Below, piece after piece: positions 1 through 14,277 of a DNA stretch of 64,000 nt. The DNA is from Bugula neritina (taxonomy: Eukaryota; Bryozoa; Gymnolaemata; Cheilostomatida; Bugulidae): NCBI GenBank assembly GCA_964035545.1, contig OZ037771.1, positions 10,051,408 through 10,115,407 on the forward strand, given 5' to 3'. The notes below the pieces were generated by a model. It saw nothing but the letters and a program-made list of their open reading frames with translations, was not told the origin of the DNA and searched no databases. Made by a program: the position numbers and the translations under genes. Position 1 is the first letter of the stretch; the number at the start of each line of letters is the position of its first letter.

Positions 1-1320
1 GAAATATACTGAAATACACTGTAGCACATTGAAAAATACCGCAACATACTGAAAGACACTTCAACTCACTGAAGTATAGTGTAATATACGGAAATGTACT
101 GTAACATACTGATATTTACTGTAACACACTGAAATATACTGCAACATACTGAAATACACTGTTACATGCCAAAATAAACTGCAACATACTGCAACATACT
201 GAAATACACTGTAACATACTCAAATACACTGCAACATTCTGCAACATATTGAAATATACTGCAACACACTGAAATATACTGCAACACACTGAAATATACT
301 GCAAAATACTGAAATATACTTCAACATACTGCAACATACTGAAAGACACTACAACTCACTGAAGTATAGTGCAATATACAGAAATGTACTCTAACATACT
401 GATATTTAATGTTACACACTGAAATATACTACAACATACTGAAATACACTGTAACATACCGAAATAAGCTGCAACATACTGCAACATACTGAAATACACT
501 GTAACATAATGAAGTACACTGCAACACATTGAAATACACTGCAACAAACTGAAATATACTGCAACACATCCAAGTAGACTGTAATATACGGACATGTACT
601 GTAACATACTGAAACAAAATGAAATATACTGTAACACTCTGAGTAATACTGCAAAATGCTGAAATATACTGTAACACAGTGAAGTATACTGCAAAATTCT
701 GAAACATACTGCAACATACTAAAACATGAGCCATATACTGAAAAATGCCTCAGCATACTCAAATATACTGCAAGATGCTGCAACATACGTAAATACACTG
801 TAACATACTGAAATACACTGCAACATACTGCAGCATACTAAAGTACACTGTAAAATATTGAAATACACTGCAACACATTGGAATATACTGCAACACACTG
901 AAATATACTGCAACATACTGAAATATACTGCAACATACTGCAACATACTAAAGTGCACTGTAGCATACTGTAACTTACTGAAATACACTGCAACAAACTG
1001 TAACATACTGCAACATACTGAAATATACTGCAAAATACTGAAATATACTTCAACATACTGCAACATACTGAAAGACACTACAACTCACTGAAGTATAGTG
1101 CAATATACAGAAATGTACTCTAACATACTGATATTTAATGTTACACACTGAAATATACTAAAACATACTGAAATACACTGTAACATACCGAAATAGGCTG
1201 CAACATACTGCAACATACTGAAATACACTGTAACATGATGAAGTACACTGCAACACATTGAAATACACTGCAACAAACTGAAATATACTGCAACATACTG
1301 AAATGTACTGCAACATACTG
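1..1320. repeat. Partial higher-order block at the left window edge
   Basis: This stretch matches 17,064 onward at an offset of 17,063 with few substitutions, for example GTAGCACATT here against GTAACACATT there. It contains two landmark blocks (GAAAGACACT, then TCAACTCACT or ACAACTCACT, then GAAGTATAGT) near 51 and 351. It also contains the register-shifting motif AAAACATGAGCC at 721. It lies immediately before the 5,328-bp tandem duplication and belongs to the larger block that is copied whole at 17,064-23,671. Confidence 0.85.
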
Positions 1321-4313
1321 AAATACATTGCAACATATCGAAGTATATCGTAATAAACGGACATGTACTGAAACATACTGAAACACACTGAAACATACTG
1401 AAACATACTGAAACATACTGAAATACACTGCAACAAACTGCAACGTACTGAAACATACTGTAACATGATGAAAAACACTGCAACACATTGAAATATACTG
1501 CAACAAACTGAAATATACTGCAACATACTGAAACGTACTGCAACATACTGAAACTAATTGCAACATATCGAAGTATATCGTAAAATACGGACATGTACTG
1601 TAACATACTGAAACACACTGAAACATACTGAAACATACTGAAACATACTGAAACATACTGAGATACACTGCAACATACTGCAACATACTGAAATACACTG
1701 TAACATGATGAAATACACTGCAACACATTGGAATATACTGCAACAAACTGGAATATACTGCAACATACTGAAATGTGCTGCAACATACTGAAATACATTG
1801 CAACATATCGAAGTATATCGTAATATACGGACATGTACTGTAACATACTGAAACACACTGAAACATACTGAAACATACTAAAATATACTGAAACATACTG
1901 AAATACACTGTAACACATTGAAAAATACTGCAACATACTGAAGGACACTTCAACTCACTGAAGTATAGTGTAATATACAGAAATGTACTGTAACATACTG
2001 ATATTTACTGTAACACACTGAAATATACTGCAACATACTGAAATACACTGTAACATACCGAAATAAACTGCAACATAATGCAACATACTGAATTACACTG
2101 TAACATACTAAAATACACTGCAACATTCTGCAACATACTTCAACGTACTGAAAGACACTGTAACATAATGAAATACACTGCAACACATTGAAATATACCG
2201 CAACAGACAGGAATATACTGCAACACATCCAAGTACATAGTAGTATACGGACATGTACTGTAACATACTGGAACATACTGAAACATACTGCAACATTCTG
2301 AAGTGCACTGTAAAATATTGAAATACACCGCAACAAACTGCAACATATTGAAGTACACTGTACATATTGAAAAACACTGCAACACACTGACATATACTGC
2401 AACACACTGAAATATACTGCAAAAAAACTGAATTATACTTCAACATACTGCAACATACTGAAAGACACTACAACTCACTGAAGTATAGTGCAATATACAG
2501 AAATGTATTCTAACATACTGATATTTAATGTTACACACTGAAATATACTACAACATACTGAAATACACTGCAACATACCGAAATAAGCTGCAACATACTG
2601 CAACATACTGAAATACACTGTAACATGATGTAGTACACTGCAACACATTGAAATATACTGCAACACACTGAAATATACTGCAAAATACTGAATTATACTT
2701 CAACATACTGCAACATACTGAAAGACACTACAACTCACTGAAGTATAGTGCAATATACAGAAATGTACTCTAACATACTGATATTTAATGTTACACACTG
2801 AAATATACTACAGCATACTGAAATACACTGTAACATACCGAAATAAGCTGCAACATACTGCAACATACTGAAATACACTGTAACATGATGAAGTACACTG
2901 CAACACATTGAAATACACTGCAACAAACTGAAATATACTGCATCATACTGAAATGTACTGCAACATACTGAAATACATTGCAACATATCGAAGTATATCG
3001 TAATAAACGGACATGTACTGAAACATACTGAAACACACTGAAACATACTGAAACATACTGAAACATACTGAAATACACTGCAACAAACTGCAACATACTG
3101 AAACATACTGTAACATGATGAAAAACACTGCAACACATTGAAATATACTGCAACAAACTGAAATATACTGCAACATACTGAAACGTACTGCAACATACTG
3201 AAACTAATTGCAACATATCGATGTATATCGTAAAATACGGACATGTACTGTAACATACTGAAACACACTGAAACATACTGAAACATACTGAAACATACTG
3301 AAACATACTGAGATACACTGCAACATACTCTAACATACTGAAATACACTGTAACATGATGAAATACACTGCAACACATTGGAATATACGGCAACAAACTG
3401 GAATATACAGCAACATACTGAAACGTGCTGCAACATACTGAAATACATTGCAATATATCGAAGTATATCGTAATATACGGACATGTACTGCAACATACTG
3501 AAACACACTGAAACATACTGAAACATACTGAAATATACTGAAATATACTGAAATACACTGTAACACATTGAAAAATACTGCAACATACTGAAGGACACTT
3601 CAACTCACTGAAGTATAGTCTAATGTACAGAAATGTACTGTAACATACTGATATTTACTGTAACACACTGAAATATACTGCAACATACTGAAATACACTG
3701 TAACATACCGAAATAAACTGCAACATAATGCAACATACTGAATTACACTGTAACATACTAAAATACACTGCAACATTCTGCAACATACTTCAACGTACTG
3801 AAAGACACTGTAACATAATGAAATACACTGCAACACATTGAAATATACCGCAAGAGACTGGAATATACTGCAACACATCCAAGTACATAGTAATATACGG
3901 ACATGTACTGTAACATACTGGAACATACTGAAACATACTGCAACATTCTGAAGTACACTGTAAAATATTAAAATACACCGCAACAAACTGCAACATATTG
4001 AAGTACACTGTACATATTGAAAAACACTGCAACACACTGAAATATACTGCAACACACTGAAATATACTGCAAAATACTGAATTATACTTCAACATACTGC
4101 AACATACTGAAAGACACTACAACTCACTGAAGCATAGTGCAATATACAGAAATGTATTCTAACATACTGATATTTAATGTTACACACTGAAATATACTAC
4201 AACATACTGAAATACACGGCAACATACCGAAATAAGCTGCAACATACTGCAACATCCTGAAATACACTGTAACATGATGTAGTACACTGCAACACATTGA
4301 AATATACTGCAAC
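1085..4313. repeat. 1,650-bp tandem doublet, example 1
   Basis: Positions 1,085-2,734 are repeated from 2,735 at an offset of 1,650 bp with scattered substitutions, until the copies diverge near 4,314. Homology extends somewhat left of 1,085 (from about 1,012). Each half holds three evenly spaced blocks containing CGGACATGTACTG, about 240 bp apart (near 1,331, 1,571 and 1,811 in the first half; 2,991, 3,231 and 3,471 in the second). The doublet recurs at about 6,649, 18,148, 26,346 and 35,139. Confidence 0.88.
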
Positions 4314-6648
4314 AAACTGAAATATACTGCAACATACTGAAATGTACTGCAACATACTGAAATACATGGCAACATATCGAAGTATATCGTAATAAACGGA
4401 CATGTACTGTAACATACTGAAACACACTGAAACATACTGAAACATACTGAAACATACTGAAACATACTGAAATACACTGCAACATACTGCAACACACTGA
4501 AACATACTGTAACATTATGAAATACACTGCAACACATTGAAATATACTGCAACAAACTGAAATATACTGCAACATACTAAAACGTACTGCAACATACTGA
4601 AATACATTGCAACATATCGAAGTATATCGTAATATACGGACATGTACTGAAACATACTGAAACATACTGAGACATACTGAAATACACTGCAACATACTGC
4701 AACATACTGAAATATACTGAAATATACTGAAATACACTGTAACACATTGAAAAATACCGCAACAGACTGAAAGACACTTCAACTCACTGAAGTATAGTGT
4801 AATATACGAAAATGTACTGTAACATACTGATATTTACTGTAACACACTGAAATGAACTGCAACATACTGAAATACACTGTTACATGCCAAAATAAACTGC
4901 AACATACTGCAACATACTGAAATACACTGTAACATACTCAAATACACTGCAACATTCTGCAACATATTGAAATATACTGCAACACACTGAAATATACTGC
5001 AACACACTGAAATATACTGCAAAATACTGAAAAATACTTCAACATACTGCAACATACTGAAAGACACTACAACTCACTGAAGTATAGTGCAATATACAGA
5101 AATGTACTCTAACATACTGATATTTAATGTTACACACTGAAATATACTAAAACATACTGAAATACACTGTAACATACCGAAATAAGCTGCAACATACTGC
5201 AACATACTGAAATACACCGTAACATGATGAAGTACACTGCAACACATTGAAATACACTGCAACAAACTGAAATATACTGCAACATACTGAAATGTACTGC
5301 AACATACTGAAATACATTGCAACATATCGAAGTATATCGTAATAAACGGACATGTACTGAAACATACTGAAACATACTGAAACGTACTGAAACATACTGA
5401 AACATACTGAAATACACTGTAACAAACTGAAATACACTGCAACAAGTTGGAATATACTGCAACATACCCAAGTATATGGTAATATAATGAAATATACTGC
5501 AACATACCGCAACATACTCAAAAACACTGTAACAAACTGAAATACGCTGCAACACATTGGAATAAACTGCGACATATCGAAATAAATGGTAATATACTGA
5601 AATATATTGAAATACACTGTAACACATTGAAAAATACTGCAACATACTGAAACACACTACAACTCGCTGAAGTATAGTGTAACTTACTGAAATGTACTGT
5701 AACATAATGATATTTACTGCAACACACTGAAACATACTGCAACATACTGAAATACACTGTTACATACTAAAATACACTGCAACATACTAAAATACACTGC
5801 AACAACCTGCAACATTCTGCAACATACTTCAACATACTGAAAAACACTGTAACAAACTGAAATACGCTGCAACACATTGGAATATACTGCAACATACCCA
5901 AATAAATAGTAACATACTGAAATATACTGAAATACAATGTAACACATTGAAAAATACTGCAACACACTGAAAGACACTACAACTCACTGAAGTATAGTGT
6001 AATATATGAAAACGTACTGTAACATACTGATATTTACTGCAACACACTGAAATATACTGCAACATACTGAAATACACTGTTACATGCCAAAATAAACTGC
6101 AACATACTGCAACATACTGAAATACACTGTAACATACTCAAATACACGGCAACATTCTGCAACATATTGAAATATACTGCAACACACTGAAATATACTGC
6201 AACACATCCAAGTAGACTGTAATATACGGACATGTACTGTAACATACTGAAACAAAATGAAATATACTGTAACACTCTGAGTAATACTGCAAAATGCTGA
6301 AATATACTGTAACACAGTGAAGTATACTGCAAAATTCTGAAACATACTGCAACATACTAAAACATGAGCAATATACTGAAAAATGCCTCAGCATACTCAA
6401 ATATACTGCAAGATGCTGCAACATACGTAAATACACTGTAACATACTGAAATACACTGCAACATACTGCAGCATACTGAAGTACACTGTAAAATATTGAA
6501 ATACACTGCAACACATTGGAATATACTGCAACACACTGAAATATACTGCAACATACTGAAATATACTGCAACATACTGCAACATACTAAAGTGCACTGTA
6601 ACATACTGTAACTTACTGAAATACACTGCAACAAACTGTAACATACTG
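1321..6648. repeat. 5,328-bp tandem duplication, copy 1
   Basis: This segment is followed directly by its duplicate. The sequence starting AAATACATTG at 1,321 restarts at 6,649 and stays in register at offset 5,328, which becomes 5,338 after about 9,990 where the second copy gains one monomer. The junction at 6,648/6,649 joins ACTGTAACATACTG to AAATACATTG, a combination that is not seen in the related copy near 23,671. It contains the first 1,650-bp doublet and the GAGCAATATACTG form of the register-shift motif. Confidence 0.87.
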
Positions 6649-9641
6649 AAATACATTGCAACATATCGAAGTATATCGTAAAAAACGGACATGTACTGAA
6701 ACATACTGAAACACACTGAAACATACTGAAACATACTGAAACATACTGAAATACACTGCAACAAACTGCAACGTACTGAAACATACTGTAACATGATGAA
6801 AAACACTGCAACACATTGAAATATACTGCAACAAACTGAAATATACTGCAACATACTGAAACGTACTGCAACATACTGAAACTAATTGCAACATATCGAA
6901 GTATATCGTAAAATACGGACATGTACTGTAACATACTGAAACACACTGAAACATACTGAAACATACTGAAACATACTGAAACATACTGAGATACACTGCA
7001 ACATACTGCAACATACTGAAATACACTGTAACATGATGAAATACACTGCAACACATTGGAATATACTGCAACAAACTGGAATATACTGCAACATACTGAA
7101 ATGTGCTGCAACATACTGAAATACATTGCAACATATCGAAGTATATCGTAATATACGGACATGTACTGTAACATACTGAAACACACTGAAACATACTGAA
7201 ACATACTAAAATATACTGAAACATACTGAAATACACTGTAACACATTGAAAAATACTGCAACATACTGAAGGACACTTCAACTCACTGAAGTATAGTGTA
7301 ATATACAGAAATGTACTGTAACATACTGATATTTACTGTAACACACTGAAATATACTGCAACATACTGAAATACACTGTAACATACCGAAATAAACTGCA
7401 ACATAATGCAACATACTGAATTACACTGTAACATACTAAAATACACTGCAACATTCTGCAACATACTTCAACGTACTGAAAGACACTGTAACATAATGAA
7501 ATACACTGCAACACATTGAAATATACCGCAACAGACAGGAATATACTGCAACACATCCAAGTACATAGTAGTATACGGACATGTACTGTAACATACTGGA
7601 ACATACTGAAACATACTGCAACATTCTGAAGTGCACTGTAAAATATTGAAATACACCGCAACAAACTGCAACATATTGAAGTACACTGTACATACTGAAA
7701 AACACTGCAACACACTGAAATATACTGCAACACACTGAAATATACTGCAAAAAAACTGAATTATACTTCAACATACTGCAACATACTGAAAGACACTACA
7801 ACTCACTGAAGTATAGTGCAATATACAGAAATGTATTCTAACATACTGATATTTAATGTTACACACTGAAATATACTACAACATACTGAAATACACTGCA
7901 ACATACCGAAATAAGCTGCAACATACTGCAACATACTGAAATACACTGTAACATGATGTAGTACACTGCAACACATTGAAATATACTGCAACACACTGAA
8001 ATATACTGCAAAATACTGAATTATACTTCAACATACTGCAACATACTGAAAGACACTACAACTCACTGAAGTATAGTGCAATATACAGAAATGTACTCTA
8101 ACATACTGATATTTAATGTTACACACTGAAATATACTACAGCATACTGAAATACACTGTAACATACCGAAATAAGCTGCAACATACTGCAACATACTGAA
8201 ATACACTGTAACATGATGAAGTACACTGCAACACATTGAAATACACTGCAACAAACTGAAATATACTGCATCATACTGAAATGTACTGCAACATACTGAA
8301 ATACATTGCAACATATCGAAGTATATCGTAATAAACGGACATGTACTGAAACATACTGAAACACACTGAAACATACTGAAACATACTGAAACATACTGAA
8401 ATACACTGCAACAAACTGCAACATACTGAAACATACTGTAACATGATGAAAAACACTGCAACACATTGAAATATACTGCAACAAACTGAAATATACTGCA
8501 ACATACTGAAACGTACTGCAACATACTGAAACTAATTGCAACATATCGATGTATATCGTAAAATACGGACATGTACTGTAACATACTGAAACACACTGAA
8601 ACATACTGAAACATACTGAAACATACTGAAACATACTGAGATACACTGCAACATACTCTAACATACTGAAATACACTGTAACATGATGAAATACACTGCA
8701 ACACATCGGAATATACGGCAACAAACTGGAATATACAGCAACATACTGAAACGTGCTGCAACATACTGAAATACATTGCAATATATCGAAGTATATCGTA
8801 ATATACGGACATGTACTGCAACATACTGAAACACACTGAAACATACTGAAACATACTGAAATATACTGAAATATACTGAAATACACTGTAACACATTGAA
8901 AAATACTGCAACATACTGAAGGACACTTCAACTCACTGAAGTATAGTCTAATGTACAGAAATGTACTGTAACATACTGATATTTACTGTAACACACTGAA
9001 ATATACTGCAACATACTGAAATACACTGTAACATACCGAAATAAACTGCAACATAATGCAACATACTGAATTACACTGTAACATACTAAAATACACTGCA
9101 ACATTCTGCAACATACTTCAACGTACTGAAAGACACTGTAACATAATGAAATACACTGCAACACATTGAAATATACCGCAAGAGACTGGAATATACTGCA
9201 ACACATCCAAGTACATAGTAATATACGGACATGTACTGTAACATACTGGAACATACTGAAACATACTGCAACATTCTGAAGTACACTGTAAAATATTAAA
9301 ATACACCGCAACAAACTGCAACATATTGAAGTACACTGTACATATTGAAAAACACTGCAACACACTGAAATATACTGCAACACACTGAAATATACTGCAA
9401 AATACTGAATTATACTTCAACATACTGCAACATACTGAAAGACACTACAACTCACTGAAGCATAGTGCAATATACAGAAATGTATTCTAACATACTGATA
9501 TTTAATGTTACACACTGAAATATACTACAACATACTGAAGTACACTGCAACATACCGAAATAAGCTGCAACATACTGCAACATACTGAAATACACTGTAA
9601 CATGATGTAGTACACTGCAACACATTGAAATATACTGCAAC
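6649..9641. repeat. 1,650-bp tandem doublet, example 2 (left-truncated)
   Basis: This is the counterpart of 1,321-4,313 inside the second 5.3-kb copy. Landmarks at 7,278 and 8,928 are 1,650 bp apart, as are those at 1,950 and 3,600. The left end is cut by the duplication junction at 6,648, so the first half is incomplete. Single-base differences from the first example are visible, for example CACATCGGAA at 8,702-8,711 where the sister copy has CACATTGGAA. Confidence 0.85.
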
Positions 9642-11986
9642 AAACTGAAATATACTGCAACATACTGAAATGTACTGCAACATACTGAAATACATGGCAA
9701 CATATCGAAGTATATCGTAATAAACGGACATGTACTGTAACATACTGAAACACACTGAAACATACTGAAACATACTGAAACATACTGAAACATACTGAAA
9801 TAAACTGCAACATACTGCAACTTACTGAAACATACTGTAACATTATGAAATACACTGCAACACATTGAAATATACTGCAACAAACTGAAATATACTGCAA
9901 CATACTAAAACGTACTGCAACATACTGAAATACATTGCAACATATCGAAGTATATCGTAATATACGGACATGTACTGAAACATACTGAAACATACTGAAA
10001 CATACTGAGACATACTGAAATACACTGCAACATACTGCAACATACTGAAATATACTGAAATATACTGAAATACACTGTAACACATTGAAAAATACCGCAA
10101 CATACTGAAAGACACTTCAACTCACTGAAGTATAGTGTAATATACGAAAATGTACTGTAACATACTGATATTTACTGTAACACACTGAAATGAACTGCAA
10201 CATACTGAAATACACTGTTACATGCCAAAATAAACTGCAACATACTGCAACATACTGAAATACACTGTAACATACTCAAATACACTGCAACATTCTGCAA
10301 CATATTGAAATATACTGCAACACACTGAAATATACTGCAACACACTGAAATATACTGCAAAATACTGAAATATACTTCAACATACTGCAACATACTGAAA
10401 GACACTACAACTCACTGAAGTATAGTGCAATATACAGAAATGTACTCTAACATACTGATATTTAATGTTACACACTGAAATATACTAAAACATACTGAAA
10501 TACACTGTAACATACCGAAATAAGCTGCAACATACTGCAACATACTGAAATACACCGTAACATGATGAAGTACACTGCAACACATTGAAATACACTGCAA
10601 CAAACTGAAATATACTGCAACATACTGAAATGTACTGCAACATACTGAAATACATTGCAACATATCGAAGTATATCGTAATAAACGGACATGTACTGAAA
10701 CATACTGAAACATACTGAAACGTACTGAAACATACTGAAACATACTGAAATAGACTGTAACAAACTGAAATACACTGCAACAAGTTGGAATATACTGCAA
10801 CATACCCAAGTATATGGTAATATAATGAAATATACTGCAACATACCGCAACATACTCAAAAACACTGTAACAAACTGAAATACGCTGCAACACATTGGAA
10901 TAAACTGCGACATATCGAAATAAATGGTAATATACTGAAATATATTGAAATACACTGTAACACATTGAAAAATACTGCAACATACTGAAACACACTACAA
11001 CTCGCTGAAGTATAGTGTAACTTACTGAAATGTACTGTAACATAATGATATTTACTGCAACACACTGAAACATACTGCAACATACTGAAATACACTGTTA
11101 CATACTAAAATACACTGCAACATACTAAAATACACTGCAACAACCTGCAACATTCTGCAACATACTTCAACATACTGAAAAACACTGTAACAAACTGAAA
11201 TACGCTGCAACACATTGGAATATACTGCAACATACCCAAATAAATAGTAACATACTGAAATATACTGAAATACAATGTAACACATTGAAAAATACTGCAA
11301 CACACTGAAAGACACTACAACTCACTGAAGTATAGTGTAATATATGAAAACGTACTGTAACATACTGATATTTACTGCAACACACTGAAATATACTGCAA
11401 CATACTGAAATACACTGTTACATGCCAAAATAAACTGCAACATACTGCAACATACTGAAATACACTGTAACATACTCAAATACACGGCAACATTCTGCAA
11501 CATATTGAAATATACTGCAACACACTGAAATATACTGCAACACATCCAAGTAGACTGTAATATACGGACATGTACTGTAACATACTGAAACAAAATGAAA
11601 TATACTGTAACACTCTGAGTAATACTGCAAAATGCTGAAATATACTGTAACACAGTGAAGTATACTGCAAAATTCTGAAACATACTGCAACATACTAAAA
11701 CATGAGCAATATACTGAAAAATGCCTCAGCATACTCAAATATACTGCAAGATGCTGCAACATACGTAAATACACTGTAACATACTGAAATACACTGCAAC
11801 ATACTGCAGCATACTGAAGTACACTGTAAAATATTGAAATACACTGCAACACATTGGAATATACTGCAACACACTGAAATATACTGCAACATACTGAAAT
11901 ATACTGCAACATACTGCAACATACTAAAGTGCACTGTAACATACTGTAACTTACTGAAATACACTGCAACAAACTGTAACATACTG
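6649..11986. repeat. 5,328-bp tandem duplication, copy 2 (5,338 bp)
   Basis: This is the second copy of 1,321-6,648. The copies differ by scattered substitutions and by one extra AAACATACTG monomer in the run at about 9,975-10,010. At 11,986 it continues into AAACACACTG runs, whereas copy 1 at 6,648 jumps into copy 2. The 11,986/11,987 continuation is also found at 23,671/23,672, so it is probably the original arrangement, and the copy 1/copy 2 junction is the derived one. Confidence 0.87.
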
Positions 11987-14277
11987 AAACACACTGAAAC
12001 ATACTGAAACATACTGAAACATACTGAGACATACTGAAATACACTGCAACATACTGAAACATACTGAAATATACTAAAATATACTAAAATACACTGGAAC
12101 ACATTGAAAAATACTGCAACATACTGAAAGACACTTCAACCCACTGAAGTATAGTGTAATATACGGAAATGTACTGTAACATACTGATATTTACTGTAAC
12201 ACACTGAAATATACTGCAACATACTGAAATACACTGTAACATACCGAAATAAACTGCAACATAATGCAACATACTAAATTACACTGTAACATACTAAAAT
12301 ACACTGCAACATTCTGCAACATACTTCAACGTACTGAAAGACACTGTAACATAATGAAATACACTGCAACACATTGAAATATACCGCAACGGACTGGAAT
12401 ATACTGCAACACATCCAAGTACATCGTAATATACGGACATGTACTGTAACATACTGGAACATACTGAAATACACTGCAACAAACTGTAACATACTGAAAC
12501 ACACTGAAACATACTGAAACATGCTGAAACATACTGTAACATACTGAAACACACTGAAACATACTGAAACATACTGAGACATACTGAAATACACTGCAAC
12601 ATACTGCAACATACTGAAATATACTGAAATATACTGAAATACACTGTAACACATTGAAAAATACCGCAACATACTGAAAGACACTTCAACTCACTGAAGT
12701 ATAGTGTAATATACGGAAATGTACTGTAACATACTGATATTTACTGTAACACACTGAAATATACTGCAACATACTGAAATACACTGTTACATGCCAAAAT
12801 AAACTGCAACATACTGCAACATACTGAAATACACTGTAACATACTCAAATACACGGCAACATTCTGCAACATATTGAAATATACTGCAACACACTGAAAT
12901 ATACTGCAACACATCCAAGTAGACTGTAATATACGGACATGTACTGTAACATACTGAAACAAAATGAAATATACTGTAACACTCTGAGTAATACTGCAAA
13001 ATGCAGAAATATACTGTAACACAGTGAAGTATACTGCAAAATTCTGAAACATACTGCAACATACTAAAACATGAGCAATATACTGAAAAATGCCTCAGCA
13101 TACTCAAATATACTGCAAGATGCTGCAACATACGTAAATACACTGTAACATACTGAAATACACTGCAACATACTGCAGCATACTGAAGTACACTGTAAAA
13201 TATTGAAATACACTGCAACACATTGGAATATACTGCAACACACTGAAATATACTGCAACATACTGAAATATACTGCAACATACTGCAACATACTAAAGTG
13301 CACTGTAACATACCGTAACTTACTGAAATACACTGCAACAAACTGTAACATACTGAAACACACTGAAACATACTGAAACATACTGAAACATACTGAGACA
13401 TACTGAAATACACTGCAACATACTGAAACATACTGAAATATACTGAAATATACTAAAATACACTGGAACACATTGAAAAATACTGCAACATACTGAAAGA
13501 CACTTCAACCCACTGAAGTATAGTGTAATATACGGAAATGTACTGTAACATACTGATATTTACTGTAACACACTGAAATATACTGCAACATACTGAAATA
13601 CACTGTAACATACCGAAATAAACTGCAACATAATGCAACATACTGAATTACACTGTAACATACTAAAATACACTGCAACATTCTGCAACATACTTCAACG
13701 TACTGAAAGACACTGTAACATAATGAAATACACTGCAACACATTCAAATATACCGCAACAGACTGGAATGTACTGCAACACATCAAAGTACATCGTAATA
13801 TACGGACATGTACTGTAACATACTGGAACATACTGAAATACACTGCATCAAACTGTAACATACTGAAACACACTGAAACATACTGAAACATACTGAAACA
13901 TACTGTAACATACTGAAACACACTGAAACATACTGAAACATACTGAGACATACTGAAATACACTGCAACATACTGCAACATACTGAAATATACTGAAATA
14001 TACTGAAATACACTGTAACACATTGAAAAATACCGCAACATACTGAAAGACACTTCAACTCACTGAAGTATAGTGTAATATACGGAAATGTACTGTAACA
14101 TACTGATATTTACTGTAACACACTGAAATATACTGCAACATACTGAAATACACTGTTACATGCCAAAATAAACTGCAACATACTGCAACATACTGAAATA
14201 CACTGTAACATACTCAAATACACTGCAACATTCTGCAACATATTGAAATATACTGCAACACACTGAAATATACTGCA
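11350..14277. repeat. 1,369-bp tandem repeat, about 2.1 copies
   Basis: Sequence from about 11,350 recurs at an offset of 1,369 bp (11,418 matches 12,787; 11,695 matches 13,064; 12,084 matches 13,453). A third, partial copy starts near 14,100 and diverges near 14,277. Each full copy carries the GAGCAATATACTG register-shift motif (11,704 and 13,073), which accounts for the unit being one base short of a multiple of ten. Edges are approximate because neighbouring monomers are similar. Confidence 0.82.

Noticed and set aside
858-1091. Plus-strand open frames of 61-77 codons
   Set aside because: They occur only where GAAGTACACT- and GCAAC-type monomers happen to avoid TGA in one frame, have the same low-complexity decapeptide pattern, and lie over the satellite.
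1085-1948. Long minus-strand open frames (for example 287, 270 and 398 codons) as protein-coding genes
   Set aside because: They are periodic with the 10-bp satellite, overlap in two or three frames at once, recur in every repeat copy and simply end at monomers containing TCA, CTA or TTA. No start context, intron signal or non-repetitive domain is present.
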